From Phycisphaeraceae bacterium (GTDB lineage Bacteria > Planctomycetota > Phycisphaerae > Phycisphaerales > UBA1924), in the NCBI GenBank assembly GCA_020639135.1, contig JACKHE010000006.1, positions 186,001 to 250,000 of the forward strand: 64,000 nucleotides of DNA, given 5' to 3'. Under the pieces are notes generated by a model. That model saw only the letters and a program-made list of their open reading frames with translations. It did not search any database and was not told where the DNA came from. Below are positions 7,701 through 16,400 of this stretch, piece by piece. The first letter of the stretch is position 1, and the number at the start of each line of letters is the position of its first letter. The translations under genes were made by a program, and so were the position numbers.

Positions 7701-9884
7701 TCAGAGTTGGAAGCGCCGGAGCCTCAGCGCGTTGACGATGACCGAGACGGAGCTCAGGCTCATCGCGGCCGCGGCGATCATGGGGCTGAGCAGAAGCCCG
7801 AAGAACGGGTAGAGCACTCCCGCGGCGATCGGAACGCCCGCCGCGTTGTAGATGAACGCGAAGAACAGGTTCTGTCGGATGTTGCGCATCGTCGAGGCGC
7901 TGAGTTTGCGTGCTCGGACGAGCCCGCGGAGATCACCGCCAACCAGCGTCATGCCCGCGCTCTCGATGGCGACGCCGGAACCCGTCCCCATCGCGATGCC
8001 GATGTCGGCCTGCGCCAGCGCCGGCGCGTCGTTGACGCCGTCACCGGCCATCGCGACCCGTTCGCCATTGGCTTGGAGCTCCTTGATGACATCGGCCTTC
8101 TGCTGCGGAAGCACGTCGGCCCTGACGTCGTCGATATCGAGCTGGGACGCGATCGCGTTGGCGGTGGTCTCGTTGTCTCCGGTTAGCATGACCACGCGGA
8201 GCCCGAGCGTGTGCATGGCCTCGATCGCGCCCCGTGTCGATTCCTTGATCGGATCGGCGACCGCGATCATCCCGGCGAGTTGGCCGTCGATCGCGACCAG
8301 CATCGCGGTCTGCCCCTGGCGCCGAGCCTCGTCGGCCGCCTGCGCAAGACTCGACGGATCGACGCCCATTGCCTCCATCATCTTCGTCGAGCCGATCCCG
8401 ACGATGGCCGAGTCCACGGTGGCTCGGATGCCCTTGCCGGTGACCGACTCGAAGCCCTCGACTTCGAGCGGATCGATCCCGCGCTCGGTAGCCCCCGCGA
8501 CGATCGCGCCGGCGAGGGGGTGCTCGCTGGAGCGCTCGGCGGCGGCGATCAGCGAGAGCATCCGTCGTTCGTCAACGCCGCCAACGGCCTGCACCTCGAC
8601 CAGTTTGGGCTTGCCTTCCGTGAGCGTGCCGGTTTTATCGACAACGATTGTGGTGATCTTCTCGAACGTCTCCAGCGCCTCGGCGTCCTTGATGAGCACG
8701 CCGTTCTGCGCGCCCTTGCCCGCGGCGACCATGATCGACATCGGCGTCGCGAGCCCGAGCGCGCACGGGCAGGCGATGATGAGGACCGAGATCGCGGCGA
8801 TCAGGGCGTACGCCATCGCGGGAGACGGGCCGACGATGGACCAGACGACAAACGAGACGATCGCTACGACGATGACCGCGGGGACAAACCACGCCGCCAC
8901 CGCATCGACCAGCTTCTGGATCGGCGCTCGCGATCGCTGGGCGTCTGAGACCATCTGCACGATCTGCGCGAGCATGGTGTCCGCGCCGACTCGATCGACC
9001 TGCATGACAAACGACCCGGTCATGTTCACCGTCCCGCCGGTCACCTTCAGCCCCTTCTCCTTGCGCACCGGGATCGGCTCGCCGGTGATCATGGATTCAT
9101 CGACGGCGCTGTGCCCCTCGACGACTACGCCGTCGATCGGGATCCTGTCGCCGGGGCGCACGCGTACCCGGTCGCCGACTTTGAGCCGCTCGACCGGGAC
9201 TTGTGAATCGGCGCCGTCATCGCCAATGAGGATCGCCGTCGGGGGCGCGAGTTCGAGCAGCTCCCGGATCGCGGAGCCGGTCTGCGATCTGGCGCGGAGC
9301 TCGAGCACTTGCCCGAGCAGGACGAGCATCGTGATAAACGCGGCCGCCTCGAAATAGATATCAACCTGACCCGACTCATCCCGGAACGCTTCAGGGAAGA
9401 TACCCGGCGCCAATGTCGCGACCACGCTGAAGAGATAAGCGACCCCGACGCCCATCCCGACGAGCGTGAACATGTTGGGGCTCATGTTCCGGACCGACCG
9501 CACACCGCGAACGAAGAACTGCCAGGCGCAGTACAGGATCACGGGCGTCGCCAGCGCCAGCTCACTCCATCGCGCGACGGTGTGCCCGATCAACCCATCG
9601 ATCGGCTCATTCGGGAAGAGGTTCCCCATCGTGATGACGAGCAGCGGCGCCGTAAAGATCGCCGAAACGATGAACCGCCGGGTCATGTCCCGCAGTTCGG
9701 CGTCGTCCTGCTCGGCGCCGACATCGACGGGCTCGAGCGCCATGCCGCACTTCGGGCAAGATCCCGGGCCGACCTGCCGGACCTCCGGGTGCATTGGGCA
9801 GGTGTAGATTGTGTCGAAACCGATCGGCCTCGCGGGCTGCGCGGTGTGCTCATGGCAAGCATGGTGTTCGTGTTGATTTTGCAT
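7701..9884 (-). CDS. copA: copper-exporting P1B-type ATPase with N-terminal heavy-metal-binding (HMBD) domain
   Basis: A 727-residue inner-membrane ATPase that pumps Cu(I), possibly Ag(I), out of the cytoplasm. The N-terminus is His-rich and then has the HMBD motif YTCPMHPEV...SCPKCGMAL (residues 27-52) instead of the ferredoxin-like CxxC HMA domain. Helices flank the actuator domain with ITGEP (266-270). The metal-binding helix has CPC at 372-374 (ACPCALGLATP), the phosphorylated Asp is D416 in DKTGT, and SSEHPLAG and GDGVNDAPAL mark the nucleotide and phosphatase domains. All catalytic motifs are intact. It lies 21 nt downstream of the methyltransferase-like gene in the copper operon. SilP/CopB-like naming is possible; the CPC and HP motifs favour the CopA class. 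Confidence 0.93.
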   Translation of the reverse strand: MQNQHEHHACHEHTAQPARPIGFDTIYTCPMHPEVRQVGPGSCPKCGMALEPVDVGAEQDDAELRDMTRRFIVSAIFTAPLLVITMGNLFPNEPIDGLIGHTVARWSELALATPVILYCAWQFFVRGVRSVRNMSPNMFTLVGMGVGVAYLFSVVATLAPGIFPEAFRDESGQVDIYFEAAAFITMLVLLGQVLELRARSQTGSAIRELLELAPPTAILIGDDGADSQVPVERLKVGDRVRVRPGDRIPIDGVVVEGHSAVDESMITGEPIPVRKEKGLKVTGGTVNMTGSFVMQVDRVGADTMLAQIVQMVSDAQRSRAPIQKLVDAVAAWFVPAVIVVAIVSFVVWSIVGPSPAMAYALIAAISVLIIACPCALGLATPMSIMVAAGKGAQNGVLIKDAEALETFEKITTIVVDKTGTLTEGKPKLVEVQAVGGVDERRMLSLIAAAERSSEHPLAGAIVAGATERGIDPLEVEGFESVTGKGIRATVDSAIVGIGSTKMMEAMGVDPSSLAQAADEARRQGQTAMLVAIDGQLAGMIAVADPIKESTRGAIEAMHTLGLRVVMLTGDNETTANAIASQLDIDDVRADVLPQQKADVIKELQANGERVAMAGDGVNDAPALAQADIGIAMGTGSGVAIESAGMTLVGGDLRGLVRARKLSASTMRNIRQNLFFAFIYNAAGVPIAAGVLYPFFGLLLSPMIAAAAMSLSSVSVIVNALRLRRFQL

Positions 9885-9905
9885 TAATATCTACTTCCAC
9901 AGTGC

Positions 9906-10565
9906 TCAGGCGATGTTGTTCTGGTTGGATCGATCGCCGGCGCGTGTTCCGAAGAGGCTTGGGATGAACATCGGAGTACGTTCCATGTAGGCGCGGTACT
10001 TGTCTGGAAATTTGTCCAGCACGTCATGCTCTTCGCGTCTGGCCAATCGCACGTACATCCAGATCACGAATGGCCAGAGAATGAGCGTGGCGAGCGTCGG
10101 CCACTGGATCATGAACCCGAGGGTGATGATAAAGATGCCCGTGTACTGCGGATGTCGCATGTGCCGGTACGCGCCATCCGTCACGAGTCCGCCCTCGGAC
10201 TCATACACATGCTCCCAACCGGCCGAGATGATCCAGATGCCGAGAATGATCAAAGCATTGCTGAGGATCATGACAATCGCCCAGCCGTTGCCCAGACCCA
10301 GGCCCGAGATCAGATCACCGAGAAGATGGCCGCTGATGTGGTCGTACGGGATCTTGATCCCAATAAAGTGGCCGAGCAGATAGATGGGGAGCGGGAAGCC
10401 GTACATCTCGGCGAAGAGCGCGATCATGAAGGCGATCAGAGCGCCTCCGGACCGCCTGTCGAGGCGTGTGCGCATCGGTATAAACTTGAGGATGAAGAAC
10501 AGGCTGATCACGATCATCGTGATCGCGATGCCCCAACTCCCATAGGCATAACCGTTGTTATGCAT
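9906..10565 (-). CDS. isoprenylcysteine carboxyl methyltransferase (ICMT)/PEMT-like membrane protein
   Basis: A 219-residue integral membrane protein with about five hydrophobic segments. The C-terminal half has the ICMT/PEMT signature: YRHMRHPQYTGIFIITLGF, then LARREEHDVLDKFPDKYRAYMERTP, where the RHP-Y and E residues form the S-adenosylmethionine pocket. Family members methylate small or lipid substrates at the membrane; the bacterial substrate is generally unknown. AAGGGA precedes the ATG by a suitable distance. Such proteins recur in heavy-metal-resistance clusters, so a role in modifying the envelope under metal stress is plausible but only inferred. Confidence 0.8.
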   Translation of the reverse strand: MHNNGYAYGSWGIAITMIVISLFFILKFIPMRTRLDRRSGGALIAFMIALFAEMYGFPLPIYLLGHFIGIKIPYDHISGHLLGDLISGLGLGNGWAIVMILSNALIILGIWIISAGWEHVYESEGGLVTDGAYRHMRHPQYTGIFIITLGFMIQWPTLATLILWPFVIWMYVRLARREEHDVLDKFPDKYRAYMERTPMFIPSLFGTRAGDRSNQNNIA

Positions 10566-10568
10566 GGC

Positions 10569-10865
10569 CTAATCCCTTCCGGAGGTTGTGTCCGTCTTCG
10601 CGCCGAGGTTGTACAGCGTCGCGATCAGGGCGCCGAACAGCCATCCGAGGATCGTGATCTCGATCACACCGATAATGGACTCCCACCACGGCATGTCCCA
10701 CCGCATGATCGGCTCAACATCCCATCCATGCATGATGCTGTTGAAAAACCGGATGACTGCGTCCTTGGGCGCGGTCAGCATTACGAAGACACAGCCGGCA
10801 TAAAAAATGCCGCAGGCTGAGCCCAGAGCGAAGCCCAGGCGTTTAGTGCTCATGGTGTTGTTCAT
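10569..10865 (-). CDS. DUF5676-family small membrane protein
   Basis: A 98-residue protein with two transmembrane segments (residues about 12-30 and 60-85). The pattern 'LGFALGSACGIFYAGCVFVM', 'FFNSIMHGWDVEPIM' and 'WWESIIGVIEITILGWLFGA' matches the DUF5676 membrane-protein family, often found in metal-resistance loci. The ATG at 10865 was chosen because AAAGGA lies 6-7 nt upstream; a longer upstream frame exists but lacks coding character. It ends 3 nt before the ICMT-like gene. Function is unknown. Confidence 0.8.
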   Translation of the reverse strand: MNNTMSTKRLGFALGSACGIFYAGCVFVMLTAPKDAVIRFFNSIMHGWDVEPIMRWDMPWWESIIGVIEITILGWLFGALIATLYNLGAKTDTTSGRD

Positions 10866-10909
10866 GGCTAAATCCTTTCGTCCGGAGATGTCCCGCCGCC
10901 CTCTGCCGA

Positions 10910-11245
10910 TTAGTTCTGTTGGCTGTGGCGGCGGATATGGAAGAATTGCTCGACCGGCAATGATGCGATGACGCCGTCGCCTGCATTGCCCGTGTACGCC
11001 GCCTTGGCAATGGCATCGCATACCGCGTCGGCGATGTCAGCATCGACGAATATCTCTATCCGGACATGGCCGACGAGCCTGTCGATCGCCTTGCCGTATC
11101 CGAAGAAGTGATCCGGATGCCACTCGCCGAACCCCTTGACAAGGGTCACAGTGATGCCGTCAATACCCATCGCGGCAAGTCGAGATTCAACACAGTCGAG
11201 CAATTTAGCTCGGATTATCGCGGTTACTTTCTTGTAATGTGTCAT
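10910..11245 (-). CDS. PII signal-transduction family protein, metal-efflux-associated (PII-NG-like)
   Basis: A 111-residue protein with the PII fold: beta1 YKKVTAIIRAKLLDCVESRL, the T-loop region after VKGFG, and B-loop AYTGNAGDGVIASLPV (residues about 85-100) followed by a helix. The T-loop (EWHPDHFFGYGKAIDRLVG) lacks the usual Tyr-51 context, so uridylylation as in GlnB is unlikely. It contains two His residues. PII proteins beside cusABC-type efflux genes were earlier recognised as a separate group, PII-NG; this one fits by context and T-loop. It may sense nucleotides or metal and act on an efflux component, but its partner is unknown. The start is an ATG with only a weak ribosome-binding site. 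Confidence 0.85.
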   Translation of the reverse strand: MTHYKKVTAIIRAKLLDCVESRLAAMGIDGITVTLVKGFGEWHPDHFFGYGKAIDRLVGHVRIEIFVDADIADAVCDAIAKAAYTGNAGDGVIASLPVEQFFHIRRHSQQN

Positions 11246-11299
11246 GGAACAGAGTCCTATTGATGGTCACAGTAAATTCGGCTGGAGTACATGAACGTC

Positions 11300-11509
11300 T
11301 CACCCCGCGTGGTGCTGATGCGTGGAGTCAGTGCTGTCTTCGGACCCCGCGCCGTGTCCGTGTCCTTGCATCATGAACAGGTGGCAGCCGAACATCAGAA
11401 TGATGAAAACGAAGAGCGCTGACCCCGATCCGAATCCGAAAAATGGGAGAAGAAAAATCGCGAGCAGCGGGAGAAGGCAGCCAAGCAGGTGAATGATGTT
11501 GTGTTTCAT
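11300..11509 (-). CDS. small DUF2933-like membrane peptide with C-terminal His motif
   Basis: A 69-residue peptide with two hydrophobic segments (IIHLLGCLLPLLAIFLLPFF and ALFVFIILMFGCHLFMM), then a His/Gly-rich tail (MMQGHGHGAG ... HQHHAG). The 'CLLPLL...CHLFMM.GHGH' pattern resembles DUF2933, small proteins common next to copper genes. The Met and His residues at the membrane surface could bind Cu or Ag. The start at MKHN was preferred to an upstream frame because it gives a compact protein with an AGG-type ribosome-binding site upstream. Function is inferred. Confidence 0.7.
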   Translation of the reverse strand: MKHNIIHLLGCLLPLLAIFLLPFFGFGSGSALFVFIILMFGCHLFMMQGHGHGAGSEDSTDSTHQHHAG

Positions 11510-11612
11510 ATGGAATACCTGTGGTGTTGCTATGAGCAATGGTTCGGAATCCGGATTGTGTTGCAACATAAGCCATGGCCAGAGTTAACAACGGTGCACG
11601 AATTCAGCACGG

Positions 11613-12539
11613 TCACCAGGCATAATGATCGATCCCGTACCCGAGCGCTCCACCGAAGAATCCGGTGACCCCGACCAGCCCTGCGGATGCGAAAAGGGCC
11701 ACTCGGAATCGGAGACGGGCGGATGGCTTTTCGGATCGAGAACTGGAGATGAGCAGGACCAGTGTGAGCAGCGTCAGCAGCGCCGTGCTCGTCCCGAGCC
11801 AGCGGTGCGTGGTCTGCACCCAATCGTCGTCAACAAGCGCGAAGCCGGCATTGAACCATCCGAGAGGCACGGCCGTGGCAGCCCCGACAGCCGCGAGCAG
11901 GACACAGAATGCCGCGGCGCTACGAAACATCTCACGCTTGGAGACGATAAAGAGCCCCTCAGCAAGCGCGGCTCCGAGAAGCACCCCGATGGGCAGATCG
12001 GTTGACGGGGGATGAAACTTACCGAGCCAGGTCAAGATACGGGGCCGCGAATCATCGTGGTCGGTCGCGTGATCGTGCTCAGCTGCTTCCACGGCATCAT
12101 CCGCAGACGAAGGCTCATGTTCATGCGAGTCATCGTCGTGGGCAGGTTCCGCCGCGGTGGCAACGACGGCGTCATTATCCCCATGAGCATGTTCACCGTG
12201 GTCATCGTGTTCCGTGGTGTCGTTGGCCTTATCGGCTTTCGGAATAGCAGCGATCTGGGACTCTGGCAGGTTCACGATATAGGCATCTGGATCGTCTTCG
12301 AACGTCCGCAGGCATTTCTTGCAACAAAGGCCGATGGTCTGGCCCTGATACAGCGCGGTGAATCGAGGATCGATTTCCTCGTCTGTCGTGACAGGGCAGA
12401 TCGCGTTGATGGGCGCTCCTCCCTTCCCGCCGGGCGGGGATGGGGAGGGGGGTTGCGCCGAAACAGATGCGTACACGGCCACCCAGAACAACAGCGCTGC
12501 GGTAATGGTGAAACGTGGGTGTCTTGCATAGTTGTTCAT
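11613..12539 (-). CDS. exported YHS-like metal-binding domain fused to DUF2231 membrane domain
   Basis: A 308-residue protein. A signal-like N-terminus (ITAALLFWVAVYASVSA) is followed by a YHS/TRASH-like domain at about residues 38-85 (ICPVTTDEEIDPRF...GLCCKKCLRTFEDDP), with CP and CC-x2-C ligands. Next comes an acidic His-rich linker (about 90-160). The C-terminal membrane domain begins 'KFHPPSTDLPIGVLLGAAL', the hallmark of DUF2231, and has four or five helices. The YHS domain and His-rich linker probably face the periplasm and pass metal ions to or from the membrane part. It follows the triple-YHS gene by 31 nt. Confidence 0.8.
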   Translation of the reverse strand: MNNYARHPRFTITAALLFWVAVYASVSAQPPSPSPPGGKGGAPINAICPVTTDEEIDPRFTALYQGQTIGLCCKKCLRTFEDDPDAYIVNLPESQIAAIPKADKANDTTEHDDHGEHAHGDNDAVVATAAEPAHDDDSHEHEPSSADDAVEAAEHDHATDHDDSRPRILTWLGKFHPPSTDLPIGVLLGAALAEGLFIVSKREMFRSAAAFCVLLAAVGAATAVPLGWFNAGFALVDDDWVQTTHRWLGTSTALLTLLTLVLLISSSRSEKPSARLRFRVALFASAGLVGVTGFFGGALGYGIDHYAW

Positions 12540-12570
12540 GGTGCAGATCTCTAGAGTTGGTATGCCGGAC

Positions 12571-13392
12571 TCAGTGATCGTGATCGCCGTGCCCGTCATG
12601 GGCGCCACCCTTGGTGTGGCCATGGTCCATCTCGTCGTCGTGCTTCATGCCGCCGTGTTCGCCGTGGGTCATGTCGGCGCCGGGCATAAACATGCCCTTG
12701 GCCTGCCAGGCCTTGTCGATCTTGTCCAGGTATTTCGCAGGATCAGCCTTGACCTTGGGTTCGCACCCGGCGCAGCAGAAGCGGATGAGGCGTCCTGCGA
12801 TGACCATCTCCGCTGGATCCCCCATCGACATTGAACCGACTCCCTTGCCGGTCACCGGGCAGGTGTCCAGGGGATACACGTCACGCTGCGCATCGGCGGT
12901 TGCTTTGTCGATCTTCGCGATATACGCCCGAGGGTCCTTCATGAAATCTTCTTCACACGGGGGGCAGCAGAATCGCACGAGACGGTTCCCGTAAACAAAG
13001 TTAATGCCGATGTCCTCGCCGTCATCAATCAGCGCCTCGTTCGAGACCACGCAGACATCCGGGTAGTACCGGAGCTGATCGGCGATGATCTGCTCGTCGA
13101 TCTTCTTCATGAATCCGGCCTGATCAGCCTCGAGATCCTTCACACAGCCTTTGCAGCAGAAGCGGACCTCGCGTCCGTCATACACCTTGACAATCGAATC
13201 ACCCATCGAACCCAGCATCTCACCGGAGACCGGACAGGTGTCGAGCGAATACGGCTCGGACCAGGCTTTCACGGCTTGCTTCTGGGCATGTTGCGCGTGG
13301 TCATGGCCGTCGTGCTGCGCCAGCACGGGCTGGGTGAACAGAACCGCACACACGGCGGCGCTTCCGAAGAGGGTCTTTTTCATCGTGATCAT
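12571..13392 (-). CDS. periplasmic protein with three YHS-like metal-binding domains
   Basis: A 273-residue protein with a signal peptide (KKTLFGSAAVCAVLFTQPVLAQ) and three consecutive YHS-like modules at about residues 46-97, 108-165 and 172-225, each with a CP/V pair and a CC-x2-C pair (RFCCKGC, RFCCPPC, RFCCAGC). The C-terminus is rich in His, Asp and Met (MTHGEHGGMKHDDEMDHGH), typical of Cu/Ag-binding tails. The start is MITMKK at 13392: AGGAG lies 7 nt before this ATG but touches the ATG at 13398. It is probably a periplasmic copper store or chaperone supplying the CusCBA pump encoded 39 nt upstream. Confidence 0.85.
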   Translation of the reverse strand: MITMKKTLFGSAAVCAVLFTQPVLAQHDGHDHAQHAQKQAVKAWSEPYSLDTCPVSGEMLGSMGDSIVKVYDGREVRFCCKGCVKDLEADQAGFMKKIDEQIIADQLRYYPDVCVVSNEALIDDGEDIGINFVYGNRLVRFCCPPCEEDFMKDPRAYIAKIDKATADAQRDVYPLDTCPVTGKGVGSMSMGDPAEMVIAGRLIRFCCAGCEPKVKADPAKYLDKIDKAWQAKGMFMPGADMTHGEHGGMKHDDEMDHGHTKGGAHDGHGDHDH

Positions 13393-13431
13393 CGTCATAC
13401 TCCTAAAAATGGGATCTCCGGCGAACCATGC

Positions 13432-16400
13432 TTACGCCGCTGTCGTGGGCGTCTTGTGCTCGATCCGGTAATCATGAAACGCCTTACGCATCGCGACACG
13501 CTTGGCTAAGAAAAACAATACGGGGTAAATCAGTAACTCAAGAATGAAGCTCGTAGTCACGCCGCCGATCATGGGCACGGCCAGGCGGCGCATGGTGTCG
13601 GCGCCGGCGCCGCTGGCCCAGAGGAGGGGGAGGAGCCCGGCGAAGATCGCGGCGACGGTCATGGTCTTGGGCCGGATGCGTTTGACGGCGCCCTCGTGCA
13701 CCGCCCACCAGAGGTCGTCGGCGTTGCGCATCCGGCCTTGTTTCCGGAATCTTTCGAAGCTGTTGTCGAGATAGAGCAGCATGACGAGCCCGGTCTCGGC
13801 GTCGAGGCCTGCGAGCGCGATCATGCCCACCATCACCGCCAACGAGATGTTGTAGTCCATGAAGTAGAGCAGCCAGACGGCGCCGACGAGGCTGAATGGC
13901 ACCGCCAGCAGCACGATCCCGACACGCAGCCAGCTGTGTGTCGCCAGGTACAGAAGCATCACGATGAGCACAAAGGCCAGGGGCACGACAACCATCAGCC
14001 TCGCCCGGGCCGCCTGCATGTACTCGAACTGCCCCGACCAGATGATGCTGTATCCCGCAGGGAGTTTGACCTGTTCGGCTACGGCGCGCTGGGCGTTCTT
14101 CACGTAGGTCCCGACATCGATCCCGGCGATATCGACGTACACCCAGCTCGTCAGGCGGGCGTTCTCGCTCTTGATCATCGGCGGGCCCTTGTGGATCGTC
14201 AGTTGAGCGAGTTGACCAAGGGGAACTTGAGCGCCGGACGGCGTCCCCACGAGTGTTTGCTTCAGCGATCCCAGGTTGTCGCGGAGTTCGTGCGGATACC
14301 GGATATTGATCGGGTAGCGTTCGAGCCCCTCAACGGTGTAACTGACATTCATCCCGCCGAGCGCGGTCATGATGACGTCCTGGACATCGGCGACATTGAG
14401 GCCGTATCGGGCGATCTCTTCGCGATCGATGATGATGTCAATGTAGTTGCCGCCGACGGTCTTCTCCGGGAATGCGCTGACTGTGTAGCCCCCGGTCCCC
14501 TCGGCGGTTTTAACGACCTGTGCGATCTGGTTTGAGATTTCCGCCAGCGTTCGCAGGTCCTCGCCCATCACCTTGATGCCGACCGGCGTCTTGATGCCCG
14601 TCGAGAGCATGTCGATGCGCGTCCGGATCGGCATCGTCCAGGCATTGGTCAGACCCGGGAACTGCACGATCTCGTTGAGACCGGGCACGTGCGTCCCGTC
14701 GGGCCACTCGTACCCGTAGGTCAACTCCTCGACGGTGATGCGCCGGCTTGCCGGAAATGCCCATCCGAAGACATCATGGGTCCACTCGGGCCAGTTGGAG
14801 TAAAACCGCGCGACGGGTTTGGTTCGCCACTTTGACTTGTCCCGGCGCAGCGTGAGCACCGTCTCGATCATTGTCAGCGGCGCGGGATCGGTGGCCGTCT
14901 CGGATCTTCCGATCTTGCCCCAAACATGCTCGACTTCCGGGAACTGCATGATCAACCTGTTGGTCTGCTGGAGCAACTCTCGGGCCTTGGTCGTGCTGAT
15001 CCCCGGATCAACCGTCGGCATGTACAGCAGATCACCCTCCTCTAGGGGAGGCATGAACTCGCTGCCCAGATGTTTTAGCGGCCAGACCGATACGGCAACA
15101 AGCAGTAACGCGGCCAGCAGCGTCAGCCAGCGGAACCGCATGACCAGCGCGAAAAACGGCTCGTAGAGCCAGTGCAGGAACCGGTTGAGCGGGTTGCGCT
15201 CCTCGTTCGAGAATCGCTGCGGGAGCAGGACGATCGAGGCAACGGCGAACCATCCGATGGCGAGCAGCCAGCGATAGGGCGCCAGCGCCTCGACCGGCGC
15301 CCACGCGAAGAGCGCCGTCGGAGCGATGATGCCCAGAGCGTAGAAAGCAAGCCGTCTCGAACGGGGCATAGTCTCGGGGAGCGTGCGTTCGCTGATGAAG
15401 TACACCATCAGCACGGGGATCATCGTCACGGCGAGGATGGCGCCGGACATCATCGCGAAGGTTTTCGTGAACGCCAGGGGTTTGAACAGCCTGCCTGATT
15501 CCGCCCCGAGCGCAAAGACCGGCAGGAAACTCACGGTGATGATCAGCAGCGCAAAGAAGAGGCTCGGGCCCACTTCCTTCGAGGCCTCGGCAATGAGCCG
15601 CGACCGCGGTGTGGGCGCTCCGCCCGCCGCAACATGCTCCTTTTCGTGCTCGATGTGCTTGTGTGCATTCTCGACCATGATGATCGAGCTGTCCACCATC
15701 ACACCGATCGAGATCGCGATCCCGCCCATGCTCATGATGTTGGCGTCGATGCCCATGAGCCGCATGAGCGTCAGGGCGCTGAGTACTCCAAGAGGGAGCA
15801 CGAGGATCGCAACGAGTGCGCTGCGGATATGGACGAGGAAGACGGCGACGATGATCGAAACGATTACGATCTCTTCGATGAGCGTATGAATGAGCGTCTC
15901 GACGGCGCGATCGATCAGATCGCTGCGGTCGTAGCCGACCTCGATCGCGACACCGGGGGGCAGCCCGTCTTCGAGTTCGTCGAGCTTCTCCCGGACGCGC
16001 TCGATGGTTTTTCGAGCGTTCTCCCCGAAACGCATCACAACCACTCCACCGACCGCCTCGCCCTCTCCATCCCAGTCCGCGATGCCGCGGCGGATCTCGG
16101 GCCCGACGCGGATCTCGGCGACATCGCTGAGGTAGATCGGTTTGCCCTCCTGATCTGCGGCGAGCGCCACGATGCCGAGTTCGTGAAGCGATCGTTCTGT
16201 GCGCAGGTTCTCGATGGATTGACCTGCTTGGCGGGCGGCCTCGATCTCGGCGTCGGAGAGCGTCCCTAGATAGCCCAGCCCGCGCACCATGTACTCGGTT
16301 TCGCTCATCTCGATGACGCGACCACCGACATCCAAGTTCGACCGCTGGACAGCCCGCTTCACGCGCTGGAGCGGAATGCCGTACGCGAGCAGCCGCACCG

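Noticed and set aside
7852..9357. A 501-codon + strand frame opposite copA
   Set aside because: Ser/Thr/Arg-rich antisense translation; copA is complete on the other strand.
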